Source of the DNA: Nocardioides thalensis
GTDB taxonomy: Bacteria > Actinomycetota > Actinomycetes > Propionibacteriales > Nocardioidaceae
Reading direction: 5' to 3'
DNA length: 64,000 nt
Assembly: GCF_013410655.1 (NCBI RefSeq)
Contig: NZ_JACCFP010000001.1
Location: 1,054,001 to 1,118,000, forward strand
Each line of letters opens with the position of its first letter. Position 1 is the stretch's first letter. Shown here one piece after another: positions 33,878 to 44,065 of this stretch. A model generated the notes under the pieces. It had not been told where the DNA came from. It did no database searches and was given only the letters and a program-made list of their open reading frames with translations. Both the position numbers and the translations under genes were made by a program.

Positions 33878-35096
33878 CGGCCACCGGGTCCGCCCTGCGC
33901 AGGCCGCGCACCGACGACGACGTCAGCGTCAGCAGCGAGATCGTCAGGTAGCCGAGCCCGGCGAGCAGGATCATGTTCTGCAGCCCGAACTCCGCGCCGA
34001 GCGGGCCGAACGCGAGCTGGCCGACGGGGATCGCGATGAACGAGCCGAGCATGTCGTAGGAGTAGACGCGCGAGAGCATGTCGCGCGGCACGTGCTCCTG
34101 CATGGACAGCTCCCAGCCGAGGCCGAAGACCTCGATGCCGGCGCCGGCCAGGAACGCCGCCGGCAGCAGGACCCACAGCTCGGTCGTCGTGCCGAGGGCG
34201 ATCAGCTGCGTCGAGAAGAGCGCGCAGCCGAGCATCCCCCACAGCAGCGGGCGCCGCAGGGCGACCCGGAGGAAGAACAGCGAGCAGCAGACGAGGCCGA
34301 CCGCTCCGGCCGACACGATCAGCGCCCAGCCGTGCACGCCGATCTCGGACGACTTCGCCAGTGGCGGTCCGAGCGTGCTGAACCCGCCGCTCTGGAGAGC
34401 GTTGAGCGCGCCGAAGGCGAGCACGATCACCCACAGCCAGGTCGTCGTGCGGAAGAAGGTCCACCCGGTGCGGAGGTCGCCCAGGATGCTGTCGCCGTCG
34501 CGGGGCGCCGGCGGCGGCAGCTTGATCGGCAGCAGCAGGGCGGCGGCCACGAAGTAGGTGAGGCCGTTGATGGCGATCGCCCAGCCGGCGCCGACACCGA
34601 CGACGAGCACGCCGCCGAGCGCCGGCGCGATGACCAGCGAGATGTTGCGCAGCAGCCCGTTGAGGACGTTGGCGGGCTGGAGCGCCCCCTCGGGCGCCAG
34701 TTGCGGCAGCAGGCCGGCCAGCGCCGGCTGGTTGGCGGCCGCGGCGACGCCGTTGACCGCGGTCAGGGCGGCGAGGTGCCAGATCTCCGCGCTCTCCGTC
34801 AGTACCAGGGCCGCGATCGCGAGCGCCGTGGTGCCGGCCGTCACGTTGCTGAGCTGGATGATCACGGTGCGGCCGAACCGGTCGGCGAGCACGCCGCCGA
34901 GCAGGAGGAACACCACCTCAGGGATGCTGCGCGCCGCGAGCACGATGCCGAGCGCGCTGGGGGAGTCGCTCACCTCGAGGACCGCGAACGCGAGCGCGAT
35001 GTGCCCCATCATGTCGCCGAGCAGGTCGACGGCCCGCGAGGCGAAGTACCACCGGAACCGGCGGTCGCGCAGAGGCGCGAGGGCGGGCCCGCTCAT
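33849..35096 (-). CDS. MFS transporter (DHA3/MFS_3-type)
   Basis: 415 residues with about 12 hydrophobic segments. Start at the ATG overlapping the ArsR stop (ATGA). The N-terminal PLRDRRFRWYFASRAVDLLGD and GGVLADRFGRTVIIQLSN (motif A variant) are typical of the enterobactin-exporter/macrolide-efflux MFS branch. It is encoded with an ArsR-type regulator, which suggests induced drug or metabolite export. It may also serve the neighbouring iron system, but nothing in the sequence proves this. Confidence 0.88.
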   Translation of the reverse strand: MSGPALAPLRDRRFRWYFASRAVDLLGDMMGHIALAFAVLEVSDSPSALGIVLAARSIPEVVFLLLGGVLADRFGRTVIIQLSNVTAGTTALAIAALVLTESAEIWHLAALTAVNGVAAAANQPALAGLLPQLAPEGALQPANVLNGLLRNISLVIAPALGGVLVVGVGAGWAIAINGLTYFVAAALLLPIKLPPPAPRDGDSILGDLRTGWTFFRTTTWLWVIVLAFGALNALQSGGFSTLGPPLAKSSEIGVHGWALIVSAGAVGLVCCSLFFLRVALRRPLLWGMLGCALFSTQLIALGTTTELWVLLPAAFLAGAGIEVFGLGWELSMQEHVPRDMLSRVYSYDMLGSFIAIPVGQLAFGPLGAEFGLQNMILLAGLGYLTISLLTLTSSSVRGLRRADPVAVSTTSQQGS

Positions 35097-35596
35097 CGGG
35101 CGGCCATCCGGAAGGCGGCGATGGTGAGGTTGACCGGGATCGTGCCCTCGGTGCGCGGGCGCTGCGCGGCTGCGTGCAGGTGGTGGGAGGTCTCCACCAC
35201 CCGCTCGAGCACCTCGTCCCAGACCGCGGGCGTCACCCAGAGCTCGGCGTCGGTGAAGCTGCCCTTGCCCTTGGTCCGCTGCCGGAACCGGCGCAGCAGC
35301 TCCTGCGCCATCGCCTGCACCTGTCCCTCGAGGTCCTCGGCGCTGGTGGCGGGCTCGTCGCGCCCGTGGTGGTAGCGGTAGCGCTTCGCGACGCCGCCGC
35401 GGATCCGCTCCTCGGCATCGACCGTGATCAGGTCGGCGTCGTGGAGCACGCGGAGGTGGTACGACGCGCTGGCGTGCGCGATGTCGAGCTCGCGCGCGAC
35501 CTCCGCCGCGCTCATCGCGTCGCTCGTCAGCAGGGAGAGCATGCGCAGCCGCAGCGGGTGCGCGCTCGCGCGCAGGGAGGTGATCTCGTCCGTCAT
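35093..35596 (-). CDS. ArsR-family (HTH_20) transcriptional regulator
   Basis: 167 residues from ATG 35596 with AGAGG seven bases upstream. Winged helix at the N-terminus: [20 protein letters not shown], then [20 protein letters not shown] as the recognition region, then [20 protein letters not shown] as the wing. The C-terminal half is helical with no metal-binding Cys motif, so the signal is probably an organic ligand. Translationally coupled to the MFS exporter. Confidence 0.88.
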   Translation of the reverse strand: MTDEITSLRASAHPLRLRMLSLLTSDAMSAAEVARELDIAHASASYHLRVLHDADLITVDAEERIRGGVAKRYRYHHGRDEPATSAEDLEGQVQAMAQELLRRFRQRTKGKGSFTDAELWVTPAVWDEVLERVVETSHHLHAAAQRPRTEGTIPVNLTIAAFRMAAR

Positions 35597-35702
35597 GGGT
35601 GCGCCTCTCGCCGTACTCTCCAAGAGATGTTGGGGAGTAGATCACGGACCACGTCGACTGTCAAAGAGTTCTTTGGTGGTCGCGTGTGCCACGATGTGGA
35701 TC

Positions 35703-36011
35703 GTGACGACCGCGAGCCCTGTCGAGGTGGATCCGGGAGTCGAGGAGGACCTCACCCCGGACGAGATCACCCTCGCCGACACACCGTGGGTGACCGTCGT
35801 GTGGAACGACCCGGTCAACCTGATGTCCTACGTCACCTACGTCTTCCAGAAGCACTTCGGCTACTCGAGGAAGAAGGCGGAGAAGCTGATGATGGAGGTG
35901 CACGAGGACGGGAAGTCCGTGGTCAGCAACGGCACCCGCGAGGAGATGGAGCGCGACGTCCAGGCCATGCACGAGTACGGCCTGTGGGCCACCCTCTCGA
36001 AGAGCGAGTGA
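35703..36011 (+). CDS. clpS: ATP-dependent Clp protease adaptor ClpS
   Basis: 102 residues from GTG 35703; ATG 35694 is in frame three codons upstream. An acidic flexible N-terminus ([20 protein letters not shown]) leads to the ClpS fold: [20 protein letters not shown] (N-degron pocket Asn/Asp), [20 protein letters not shown] and [20 protein letters not shown]. It delivers N-end-rule substrates to ClpAP/ClpCP. It starts the conserved actinobacterial clpS-DUF2017 block. Confidence 0.95.
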   Translation: MTTASPVEVDPGVEEDLTPDEITLADTPWVTVVWNDPVNLMSYVTYVFQKHFGYSRKKAEKLMMEVHEDGKSVVSNGTREEMERDVQAMHEYGLWATLSKSE

Positions 36012-36018
36012 CGCGTCC

Positions 36019-36603
36019 ATGACGGGATTCGTCCGGCACCGCCGGAGCAAGCACGTCTTCGCGACGTTCACCGCGTTCGAGGCCGACCTGGTGCGCTCGC
36101 TGGCCGCGCAGCTCGTCGAGCTGCTGCGCAACGAGGCCGCGGCGCCGAGCAGCGCCGGCGACCCGCTCGAGGCGCTGCTCGACTTCACCGGCCCCACGAC
36201 GGCACCCGACGACCCGGTCCTCGCCCGCCTGTTCCCCGACGCCTACCGCGGCGACGACGAGGCGGCCGGGGAATTCCGGCGCTTCACCGAGGGCACGTTG
36301 CGCGATGGCAAGGCCCGCGCGGCGGCCACCGTCATCGACACGCTCGAGGACGCCGGCCTCCCCGCCGAGCCGGGCGACGAGGAGCTGATGATCGACGTCG
36401 AGCTCGACCGCGAGACGGCCGAGGTCTGGATGCGCGCGCTCACCGACCTCCGGCTGGCCCTCGCCACCAGGCTCGGCGTCGAGGAGGGCGACGAGGACTA
36501 CTGGTACTCCCTGCCCGACGAGGACCCGCGCGGCCAGGCCCACCGCATCTACGAGTGGCTCGGCTTCCTCCAGGAGACCCTCGTCCACGCCGTCACGGCT
36601 TGA
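36019..36603 (+). CDS. DUF2017 protein
   Basis: 194 residues, 7 bp after clpS, as in mycobacteria (Rv1331-Rv1332). Features: FVRHRRSKHVFATFTAFEAD, LARLFPDAYRGDDEAAGEFR, EVWMRALTDLRLALATRLGV and the closing [15 protein letters not shown]. Function unknown; constant linkage to clpS suggests a role with Clp adaptors. It overlaps the universal stress gene by 11 bp tail to tail. Confidence 0.93.
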   Translation: MTGFVRHRRSKHVFATFTAFEADLVRSLAAQLVELLRNEAAAPSSAGDPLEALLDFTGPTTAPDDPVLARLFPDAYRGDDEAAGEFRRFTEGTLRDGKARAAATVIDTLEDAGLPAEPGDEELMIDVELDRETAEVWMRALTDLRLALATRLGVEEGDEDYWYSLPDEDPRGQAHRIYEWLGFLQETLVHAVTA

Positions 36604-36979
36604 CGGCCAGCACCGGGCACCTCGCCTCGAGGATCACCCGCTGGGCGACGCTGCCGAGCAGCAGCTTGCCGACCGGCGTGCGGTGGCGGACGCCGACCAC
36701 GACGAGCTCGGCCTGCTCCTCCTCCGCGGCGGCGAGCACCGCGGCGGCGACGTCGGGCACCACGTCGTGGCGGAGCGCGACGTCGAGCCCCTCGGCGACC
36801 AGGGCCGCGCGGACGGCCTCGACGTCGGCGTCGCCCGCGAAGCGGCGGTCGACGTAGGCGTCGCCCCGGGTGGCGTTGACGACGACCAGCCGCGTCGACG
36901 CCGTACGGGCGGCGGCCGAGGCGTGGTGGAGCACGGCCTTGCCGTACTCGTCCGGCGTGTAGGCGGCGACGACGCTCAT
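36593..36979 (-). CDS. universal stress protein (UspA family)
   Basis: 128 residues from the ATG overlapping the tctA stop (ATGA). A single Usp domain: [20 protein letters not shown] at the start, [20 protein letters not shown] with the ATP-binding G-x2-G-x9-G(S/T)-like loop, and RCPVLAVKP at the end. It is co-transcribed with the TctABC importer, a frequent Usp-transporter pairing. Confidence 0.9.
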   Translation of the reverse strand: MSVVAAYTPDEYGKAVLHHASAAARTASTRLVVVNATRGDAYVDRRFAGDADVEAVRAALVAEGLDVALRHDVVPDVAAAVLAAAEEEQAELVVVGVRHRTPVGKLLLGSVAQRVILEARCPVLAVKP

Positions 36980-38484
36980 CGCTCGACCAGCTCCTTCTCG
37001 TCGTGGTGCTCGGCGGCGGGCGCCGGCCGGCGGAACGCGGTGGCGATGACCGCCAGCAGGAGCACGGCCATCACGACGTACACGACGACCGCGACCGGCT
37101 CGCTCCACAAGGTGCTGACCTCGCCGCCGGACAGCGCCAGCGCCTGGGTCAGCTGCTCCTCGACCTTCGGGCCGAGGATCACGCCCACGATGAGCGGCAG
37201 CACCGGGATGCCGAACCTGCGCATCGCGAACCCGAGCACGCCGAGCACCAGGAGCAGCGCGGCGTCGAACGCCTGGAAGTTCACGCTGTAGGCGCCGAGC
37301 GTGGCGAAGAACAGGATCCCCGCGTACAGGTAGGGCCGCGGGATCTGCAGCACCTTCGCCCACAGCGGCGCCATCGGCAGGTTGATCACGAGCAGCAGCG
37401 TGTTCGCGATGACCAGGCTCGCGAGCAGCGCCCAGACCAGGTCGGGCTCGTTCTCCATGAGCAGCGGCCCGGGCTGCATGCCGAAGCTCTGGATGGCGAC
37501 CAGGATGATCGCCGCGGTGGCCGTCGTCGGCAGGCCGAGGGTGAGCAGCGGCAGCATGGTGCCGGCCGCCGAGGCGTTGTTGGCCGCCTCGGGGCCCGCG
37601 ACGCCCTCGATCGCGCCCTTGCCGAACTCCTCCGGGTGCCGGCTGAGCTTCTTCTCGGTGATGTAGGACAGGACGGTCGGCACCTCGGCGCCGCCGGCGG
37701 GCAGCGCGCCGAACGGGAACCCGTACGCCGTGCCGCGCAGCCACGGCTTCCACGACCGGCGCCAGTCGTCCCGGCCCATCCACGGCTGGCCGACCGGGAT
37801 GATCTCCAGGGGCTTGCGGCGCAGGTGGGCGGCCACCCACAGGGCCTCGCCGATCGCGAAGACCGCGACCGCGACCACGACGATGTCGATGCCGTCGGCC
37901 AGCAGCGGCTGGTCGAAGGTCAGCCGCGCCTGGCCGGTCGTCGTGCCGATCAGGCCGATCGCCAGGCCGAGGAAGAGCGCGATGAAGCCGCGGAGCTTGG
38001 ACGACCCGAGGACGGCGCTGACCGCGAACAGGGCGAGCAGCATGATCGCGAAGTACGACGGGGCGCCGAGCTTGACCACCACGTCGGCGACCGACGGGAT
38101 CAGGACCCACAGCAGGACGGTGCCGATCGTGCCGGCGATGAACGACCCGATCGCGGCCGTCGCGAGCGCCTGGGCGGCGCGGCCGGACTTGGCCATCTTG
38201 TTGCCCTCGATCGCGGTCACCACGGAGGAGGACTCGCCGGGCGTGTTGAGCAGGATGGAGGTGGTCGAGCCGCCGTACATCCCGCCGTAGTAGATGCCGG
38301 CGAACATGATGATCGCGCTGTCGGGGCCCATGGTGAGCGCGACCGGCAGGAGGAGCGCGAGGGTCATCGCGGGGCCGATGCCGGGCAGCACGCCGACCGC
38401 TGTGCCGAGCAGCACGCCGAGCGCGGCGAAGAGCAGGTTCCCCGGCGTGAGGGCGGTCTGGAAACCGTCGAGCAGCATGTCCAT
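36976..38484 (-). CDS. tctA: tripartite tricarboxylate transporter large permease TctA
   Basis: 502 residues with about 11-12 membrane segments. TctA motifs: [51 protein letters not shown] and [15 protein letters not shown]. It forms the main channel of a sodium- or proton-driven solute importer that uses a periplasmic-type receptor (TctC). It shares one base with tctB upstream. Confidence 0.95.
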   Translation of the reverse strand: MDMLLDGFQTALTPGNLLFAALGVLLGTAVGVLPGIGPAMTLALLLPVALTMGPDSAIIMFAGIYYGGMYGGSTTSILLNTPGESSSVVTAIEGNKMAKSGRAAQALATAAIGSFIAGTIGTVLLWVLIPSVADVVVKLGAPSYFAIMLLALFAVSAVLGSSKLRGFIALFLGLAIGLIGTTTGQARLTFDQPLLADGIDIVVVAVAVFAIGEALWVAAHLRRKPLEIIPVGQPWMGRDDWRRSWKPWLRGTAYGFPFGALPAGGAEVPTVLSYITEKKLSRHPEEFGKGAIEGVAGPEAANNASAAGTMLPLLTLGLPTTATAAIILVAIQSFGMQPGPLLMENEPDLVWALLASLVIANTLLLVINLPMAPLWAKVLQIPRPYLYAGILFFATLGAYSVNFQAFDAALLLVLGVLGFAMRRFGIPVLPLIVGVILGPKVEEQLTQALALSGGEVSTLWSEPVAVVVYVVMAVLLLAVIATAFRRPAPAAEHHDEKELVER

Positions 38485-38966
38485 CAGAGGACTCCGTCCA
38501 GGATGCCGGCCGGGATCGGGATCCCGAGCGCGACGTAGAAGAAGTACCAGGAGCCGACCGACAGGGCGGTCCCGATCGCGAGGTCCCGCACGTGCGTGCG
38601 GCTGCCCAGCACGGCGGCGACCCCGGTGAAGAGGATCGCCCCGGTGATCGCCCAGCCGAGCCAGTCGATCAGGGCGATGTTGGCGACGAGCACGAGTGCG
38701 AGCAGCCCGACCGTGCGCAGGTCCGTGCCCTGCGTGAGGTCGACGTCCTCTCCCTCCTCGGCCTCCGGCACGTCGCCGCGGGCGGTCGCGATCGCGAGCA
38801 GCACGCCGAGGACGACGAGCACCGCGCCGACGACGTTCGGGACCGCGTAGGGCTGCACCGGCTGGTCGGCGAAGCCCTTCTCCAGGGTGCTGGCGTCGTA
38901 GAGGACGTAGCCGCCGACCGCGACGAGGAACGCCGCGAGCAGGTACTGGCTTCGATCGATGGTCAT
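38484..38966 (-). CDS. tctB: tripartite tricarboxylate transporter small subunit TctB
   Basis: 160 residues with four hydrophobic segments ([73 protein letters not shown]). The start ATG overlaps the receptor gene stop (ATGA). Size and the C-terminal GIPIPAG motif are typical of TctB. Confidence 0.92.
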   Translation of the reverse strand: MTIDRSQYLLAAFLVAVGGYVLYDASTLEKGFADQPVQPYAVPNVVGAVLVVLGVLLAIATARGDVPEAEEGEDVDLTQGTDLRTVGLLALVLVANIALIDWLGWAITGAILFTGVAAVLGSRTHVRDLAIGTALSVGSWYFFYVALGIPIPAGILDGVL

Positions 38967-39961
38967 GTCAGTCCCAGCTCCTCGAGGGTGTCTTTGACGC
39001 GGGTGTCCTGCTCGACGAGGAACTGCTCGAACTCCTCGCCGGTGGCGAAGTTGTCGGTCCAGCCGTTGTCCTCGAGAGCCGCCTGCCACTCGTCGGTCTC
39101 GTGCATCTCGGTGAAGAGGTCGGTGAGGTAGTCGCGCTGGGTGTCGGAGATCCCCGGCGGTGCGAGGACGCCGCGCCAGTTGGTGAACACGAGGTCGATC
39201 CCCGACTCGGTGAGCGTAGGGACGTCCTCGACCGTGTCCAGCCGCTCGGCGCCGGACACCGCGAGGACCCGGAGCGAGCCGTCCTCGATCTGGCCCTCGA
39301 ACTCGCCGAGGCCGGACATGCCGACCTGGATCTTCTCGCCGAGCAGCGCGGTCGTCAGGGGGCCGCCGCCGTCGTAGGAGATGTAGTTGACGTCGACGGG
39401 ATCGATGCCGAGCTCGGCGGCGAGCTGCATCGGGAACAGGTGGTCGGGCCCACCCGCGGACGAGCCGCCGCCGATGGTGACCGCGCCGGGGTCCTTCTTC
39501 CAGGCGGCGACCAGGTCGTCGATCGTCTCGAAGGGCGAGTCGGCGGGCACCAGGATGCCCTCCTGCTCCTCGACCAGCCGTGCGATCGGCGTCATGTCGG
39601 AGACGACCGCGTCGGACTTGTTGGTGTAGACCGCCCCCACGACGCCGAGGCCCATGGTCATCACCAGGTCGTCGGCGCCCTCCTCGTTGGCGAGCCGCTG
39701 CATCGCGACCGTGCCGCTGGCGCCGAGCACGTTGGTGATCTCGAAGCGTCCGGTGAGCTCGTTGCCCTCGAGCGCGTTGACGGCGGCGCGCCCGGTCAGG
39801 TCGTAGCCGCCACCGGGGCTGTTGGGGATCATCATCCGCAGCCGGCGGTTGTTGGGGTCGTCGCCGCCGCGCGTGACGCCGCAGCCGGCGGCGACGGAGG
39901 CGAGAGCCAGGGCGACGAGCACAGCGACGACGAGGCGCCCATGATGGCGGCTCGGGGTCAT
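38963..39961 (-). CDS. tctC: tripartite tricarboxylate transporter receptor TctC (lipoprotein)
   Basis: 332 residues from ATG 39961 with GGAGGA five bases upstream; the longer frame is unlikely. Lipoprotein signal [20 protein letters not shown]. Bug/TctC fold: [60 protein letters not shown] and [12 protein letters not shown]. It binds a carboxylate-type solute and hands it to TctA/TctB. Divergent from the sensor kinase gene at 40070. Confidence 0.93.
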   Translation of the reverse strand: MTPSRHHGRLVVAVLVALALASVAAGCGVTRGGDDPNNRRLRMMIPNSPGGGYDLTGRAAVNALEGNELTGRFEITNVLGASGTVAMQRLANEEGADDLVMTMGLGVVGAVYTNKSDAVVSDMTPIARLVEEQEGILVPADSPFETIDDLVAAWKKDPGAVTIGGGSSAGGPDHLFPMQLAAELGIDPVDVNYISYDGGGPLTTALLGEKIQVGMSGLGEFEGQIEDGSLRVLAVSGAERLDTVEDVPTLTESGIDLVFTNWRGVLAPPGISDTQRDYLTDLFTEMHETDEWQAALEDNGWTDNFATGEEFEQFLVEQDTRVKDTLEELGLT

Positions 39962-40054
39962 GCGTTCCTCCCGGGTTCGGGTGACAGGTGTCACGGGATC
40001 GGTCCGTGCGAGCATGGCCGCCGGGTGTGGCGGCCGTCACGCTTGCGGAGGCAA

Positions 40055-40060
40055 AGGAGG
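40055..40060 (+). promoter_or_regulatory. ribosome-binding site favouring a TTG start
   Basis: AGGAGG (inside AAAGGAGG) lies 9 bases before TTG 40070 and directly abuts TTG 40061. This spacing favours TTG 40070 over the upstream in-frame GTG 40025. Confidence 0.45.
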
Positions 40061-40069
40061 TTGTGGTCC

Positions 40070-41704
40070 TTGTGGTCGCTGGCCGGCAAGGTGCTGGCTC
40101 TCCAGCTCGCGGTGATCGCCGTGCTCCTTGTGGCGATCGGGTTCCTCAGCGTGCGGCAGTCCAACGCCGACTTCGCGGACGAGAGCGGCCGGCAGCTGCG
40201 GTCGTCCGCGGAGTACGTCGCCGCCCTTCCGGATGTCCGCGTCGCGCTCAGGGACGCGCGGACGAGCAACGAGGACCCGGACACGCTCGCCCGCGCCCTG
40301 GCGCCGTACATCGACGTCGGGGTGACCCTGTACGGCGCGACCGACGTGATGGTCGTGTCGCCGGACGGGACCGTCCTGGGGGCGACCGACCCGAGCCGGG
40401 TCGGCAAGCCGGCCGACCTCGGCGAGAGCGACGCGCTCGAGGGCCGCGGCTGGACCGGTGACGTCGAGCCCGACGGCGAGCGCGCCATCGCCGCGCACGC
40501 GCCGATCATCTCCGCGAAGGACGGCTCGCTGCTGGGCATCGTCGCGGCGGAGGAGCCCTATCCCTCGGTCGCCGACCAGGTGACGGGCGCGGCGCCGTAC
40601 CTGGCTCTCTACCTCGGCATCGGAGCCCTGCTCGGCCTGGCCGGCACCTGGGTGGTCGCGCGGATGGTGCGTCGCAGCACCCGCGGGCTCGGCACGGCCG
40701 AGCTGGCGCGGCTGGCCGACCACCGCGAGGCGCTGCTCCACGCGATCCGCGAGGGTGTCGTGGGTGTCGGCACCGACGGCCGGGTGACCGCGATGAACGA
40801 CGCCGCTCGCGCGACGCTCGGCCTCGAGCGGGTGCCGGACCCGGTCGGCCGTCCGGTCGACGAGCTCGGCCTGGAACCTCACGTCGTCGACCTGCTGACC
40901 GGCGAGGGCGCCGAGGTCAGGGACGCGATCGCGCTGGTCGGCACGCGCGTGGTCGTGTTCAACCGCGGCGAGGCGTCCTCCGACGGTCGCGGGATCGGCA
41001 CCGTGACCACGCTGCGCGACCGCACGGAGCTGGTCTCGCTGCAGAGCCAGCTCAGCTCGAACCTGTCGATCACCGACACGCTGCGGGCGCAGACCCACGA
41101 GTTCGACAACCGGCTGCACACGATCTCCGGGCTCGTGCAGCTGGGGGAGTACGACGAGGTGGCGAACCTCGTCGGCACCCTCACCCGGCACCGGGCGGAG
41201 GTGGCCGCGCATGTCTCCCAGCGGATCGCCGATCCCGCCCTGGTGGCGCTGCTCCTCGCCAAGGACGCCGTCGCCGAGGAGCGCGGGGTCGCTCTCGAGC
41301 TCGACCCGGGGTCGTCGCTGCCACGGCTCGCGGACGCCCAGGTCGCCGACCTGACCACGATCCTCGGCAACCTCGTCGACAACGCCGTCGACGCGTGCGC
41401 CGGTCACCCCGACGCGCTGGTCGAGGTGTGGCTCTTCGTCGACGGCCGGGAGCTCCACGTCCGCGTGCGCGACAACGGGCCCGGCGTCCCCGACGAGCTC
41501 GCCGAGAAGGTGTTCGTCCGCGGCTTCTCCACCAAGCCGGAGCCGCTGACCGGACGCGGCCTCGGGCTGGCGCTGGTGCGGCTCATCTGCGCTCAGCGGG
41601 GTGGCGAGGTCACCCTGACGCGCAATGCCGACCGGCAGGACGGCGAGCGCGGCGCGGAGTTCCTGGTGGTGCTGCCGCTCGACGAGCGGGAGGATGGCGC
41701 CTGA
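40070..41704 (+). CDS. sensor histidine kinase, CitA/DcuS type
   Basis: 544 residues if it starts at TTG 40070 (GTG 40025 possible). The first helix, KVLALQLAVIAVLLVAIGFL, is followed by an extracytoplasmic PASp/sCache-like sensor (about 35-165). A second helix is YLALYLGIGALLGLAGTWVV. Then come a PAS domain (about 220-310) and an SpoOB-like dimerisation helix, TDTLRAQTHEFDNRLHTISG (phospho-His). The HATPase has NLVDNAVDACAG, DNGPGVP and GRGLGLALVRLI. With the next gene and tctCBA it should sense and induce uptake of a carboxylate. Confidence 0.92.
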   Translation: MWSLAGKVLALQLAVIAVLLVAIGFLSVRQSNADFADESGRQLRSSAEYVAALPDVRVALRDARTSNEDPDTLARALAPYIDVGVTLYGATDVMVVSPDGTVLGATDPSRVGKPADLGESDALEGRGWTGDVEPDGERAIAAHAPIISAKDGSLLGIVAAEEPYPSVADQVTGAAPYLALYLGIGALLGLAGTWVVARMVRRSTRGLGTAELARLADHREALLHAIREGVVGVGTDGRVTAMNDAARATLGLERVPDPVGRPVDELGLEPHVVDLLTGEGAEVRDAIALVGTRVVVFNRGEASSDGRGIGTVTTLRDRTELVSLQSQLSSNLSITDTLRAQTHEFDNRLHTISGLVQLGEYDEVANLVGTLTRHRAEVAAHVSQRIADPALVALLLAKDAVAEERGVALELDPGSSLPRLADAQVADLTTILGNLVDNAVDACAGHPDALVEVWLFVDGRELHVRVRDNGPGVPDELAEKVFVRGFSTKPEPLTGRGLGLALVRLICAQRGGEVTLTRNADRQDGERGAEFLVVLPLDEREDGA

Positions 41705-42393
41705 TGTCCATCGGGGTGCTCGTCGTCGACGACGACTTCATGGTGGCCCGGATCCACGCCCGCTTCGTCGAGCAGACGCCGGGCTTCGACGTGGTCGGCA
41801 CGGCCCGCACCGGCGCCGAGGCGCTCGACCTCGTCGAGACCCTCGAGCCCGACCTCCTGCTCCTCGACGTCCACCTGCCCGACATCTCGGGGCTCGAGAT
41901 CCTGAGCCGGCTGCGCCGCGAGGGCCGCGACGTCGCGGTGGTGATGGTGACCGCGGAGCGGGGTGCCGAGGCCGTGCGCGCCGCCCTGCACGGTGGGGCG
42001 CTGCAGTACCTCGTCAAGCCGTTCGAGTACGCCGACCTCGCCGACCGGTTGCAGCGGGTCGCCGAGGCGCTGGCCAGCCTGGCTCCGGCCGCGGGCGGGT
42101 CGGGGGAGGACGTCGACCAGTCGACGATCGACCAGGTCTTCGGCCTGCGGTCGGCCGGCGGCGCCGTACCTCCCGAGCTGCCGAAGGGGCTGAGCCCCGA
42201 GACCGCGGCGCTCGTCCTCGCGGCCGCCCGCGACCGAGGCGAGATCTCCGCGACGGAGACGGCCGAGGCGGTCGGGCTGTCCCGGGTGACCGCCCGGCGC
42301 TACCTCGAGCACCTCGTCGACACCGGCGCGGCCGAGGTGCGCCTCCAGTACGGCGGCGCCGGCCGGCCGGAGCGGCGCTACCGCCTGCGATGA
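41704..42393 (+). CDS. response regulator, CitB/DcuR type
   Basis: 229 residues; ATG shares one base with the kinase stop (TGATG). Receiver domain: VLVVDDDFMVARIHARFVEQ, phospho-Asp in LLLLDVHLPDISG (about residue 57), Thr of MVTAERG, Lys of YLVKPFEYADL. The C-terminal DNA-binding part has the HTH ISATETAEAVGLSRVTARRY and LEHLVDTGAAEVRLQYGG, as in CitB. It probably activates the divergent tctCBA-usp operon. Confidence 0.93.
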   Translation: MSIGVLVVDDDFMVARIHARFVEQTPGFDVVGTARTGAEALDLVETLEPDLLLLDVHLPDISGLEILSRLRREGRDVAVVMVTAERGAEAVRAALHGGALQYLVKPFEYADLADRLQRVAEALASLAPAAGGSGEDVDQSTIDQVFGLRSAGGAVPPELPKGLSPETAALVLAAARDRGEISATETAEAVGLSRVTARRYLEHLVDTGAAEVRLQYGGAGRPERRYRLR

Positions 42394-42450
42394 GCCGATC
42401 GCGCCGCGAGACCGGCTGACGGGCGCCCTGTCGGGGTACCTAGCGCTCCA

Positions 42451-42469
42451 TTAGGCTTGCCTCACCGAC
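42451..42469. promoter_or_regulatory. possible iron-dependent repressor box before desaturase
   Basis: TTAGGCTTGCCTCACCGAC agrees with about 14 of 19 positions of the DtxR/IdeR consensus and overlaps a TAGGCT -10-like element. It lies 22 bp before the start of an iron-requiring desaturase. It may be coincidental. Confidence 0.35.
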
Positions 42470-42491
42470 CGACGAGCCCACGGGGGAACAC

Positions 42492-43463
42492 ATGAGCACG
42501 GCCGAACAGGCGAAGGTCGACCCTCTTCCGCGCGCCACGATGGGTGGCGACACCCAGTCGCGGTGGGAGCAGCTCGCGCTGGCGCTGTTCATCATCGTGC
42601 CGTTCGCGGCGATCGTCGCGGCGGTCCCCGTGGCGTGGGGCGGTTGGCTCGGCTGGAGCGACGTCGCGATCACGTTCGTGATGTACGGCCTCACCCTGCA
42701 CGGCGTCACCGTCGGCTTCCACCGGCTCTTCACGCACAAGTCGTTCAAGCCCAACCGTGCGGTCAAGATCGTGCTCGCGATCCTGGGCTCCATGGCGATC
42801 GAGGGCCCCGTCGTCCGCTGGGTCGCCGACCACCGCAAGCACCACAAGTTCTCCGACCGCGACGGCGACCCGCACTCGCCCTGGCGCTACGGCAACACCC
42901 TGCGCGGCCTCACCAAGGGCTTCGTCTGGGCCCACGTCGGCTGGCTCTTCGACCCCGAGCAGACCCCGCAGCACAAGTACGCGCCCGACCTGATGAAGGA
43001 CCGCGACCTGGTGCGCATCTCGCGCACCTTCTGGCTGTGGGTGCTGCTCTCGTTGTTCCTGCCGCCGCTGCTCGGCGGGCTCGTGACCTGGTCGTGGCAG
43101 GGCGCGCTGACCGCGTTCTTCTGGGGGACGATCGTCCGGATCGGCCTGATCCACCACGTGACCTGGTCGATCAACTCGATCTGCCACACGCTGGGCGAGC
43201 GCCCGTTCACGTCGCGGGACTTCTCCGGCAACGTCTGGTGGCTCGCGATCCCGTCCGGCGGCGAGTCCTGGCACAACCTTCACCACGCCGACCCGACCAG
43301 CGCCCGCCACGGCGTCAAGCGGTGGCAGTTCGACACCTCCGCGCGCATCATCTGGATCCTCGAGAAGCTCGGCTGGGTGCGCGACGTGCGCTGGCCGACC
43401 CCGGAGCGGATCGCCGCCAAGTCGGCCGGCGCCGCGGCCAAGTCGGTCGGCACAGCGGCCTGA
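42492..43463 (+). CDS. membrane acyl-CoA/fatty-acid desaturase (delta-9 type)
   Basis: 323 residues with GGGGGAAC before the ATG. Three His boxes bind the di-iron centre: HRLFTH (HX4H), HRKHH (HX2HH) and HNLHH (HX2HH). Hydrophobic pairs at about 25-75 and 180-220 anchor it in the membrane. It introduces a double bond into acyl-CoA or acyl-lipid chains and so adjusts membrane fluidity. It converges on the response-regulator gene with a 6-bp gap. Confidence 0.93.
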   Translation: MSTAEQAKVDPLPRATMGGDTQSRWEQLALALFIIVPFAAIVAAVPVAWGGWLGWSDVAITFVMYGLTLHGVTVGFHRLFTHKSFKPNRAVKIVLAILGSMAIEGPVVRWVADHRKHHKFSDRDGDPHSPWRYGNTLRGLTKGFVWAHVGWLFDPEQTPQHKYAPDLMKDRDLVRISRTFWLWVLLSLFLPPLLGGLVTWSWQGALTAFFWGTIVRIGLIHHVTWSINSICHTLGERPFTSRDFSGNVWWLAIPSGGESWHNLHHADPTSARHGVKRWQFDTSARIIWILEKLGWVRDVRWPTPERIAAKSAGAAAKSVGTAA

Positions 43464-43469
43464 TCCGAG

Positions 43470-44065
43470 TCAGCCGCCGAGCGCGTCGATCGCCCGGCGC
43501 AGCTCCCGCAGGCGACGGTCGAGCCGCTCCCGCGCGCGCTCGTCGCCGTTCGCCGCGGCGAGCGACCCCACGGCGTCCTCCACGTCTGCCAGCCGGATCT
43601 GGAGCTCCGACACCACGTCGACCTGGCCGGTGCGCTCCTCGAGCTGGCGCCGCAGGAGCTCGGTCTGCGCGACGAGCCGCTCGCCGGCCCGCCACAGGTC
43701 GATGAACACCTGGACCTTGGCCCGCAGCAGCCACGGGTCGAACGGCTTGGAGATGTAGTCGGCGGCACCCGCCGCGTAGCCCCGGTAGGCGAAGTGGGCG
43801 TCCCGGTCGACGGCGGTCAGGAAGATGATCGGTACGTCGCGGGTGCGCTCGCGCGCCTTGATCCGGGTGGCGGTCTCGAAGCCGTCCATGCCGGGCATCT
43901 GCGCGTCGAGGAGGATCAACGCGTAGTCGTCGCGGAGCAGCGCCCGGAGCGCCTCCTCGCCCGAGCTCGCGCGCACCAGGATCTGGTCGAGAGAGCCCAG
44001 GATCGCCTCGAGGGCGAGCAGGTTCTCGGGGCGATCGTCGACGAGCAGGATGCGCGCGGCGTCGC

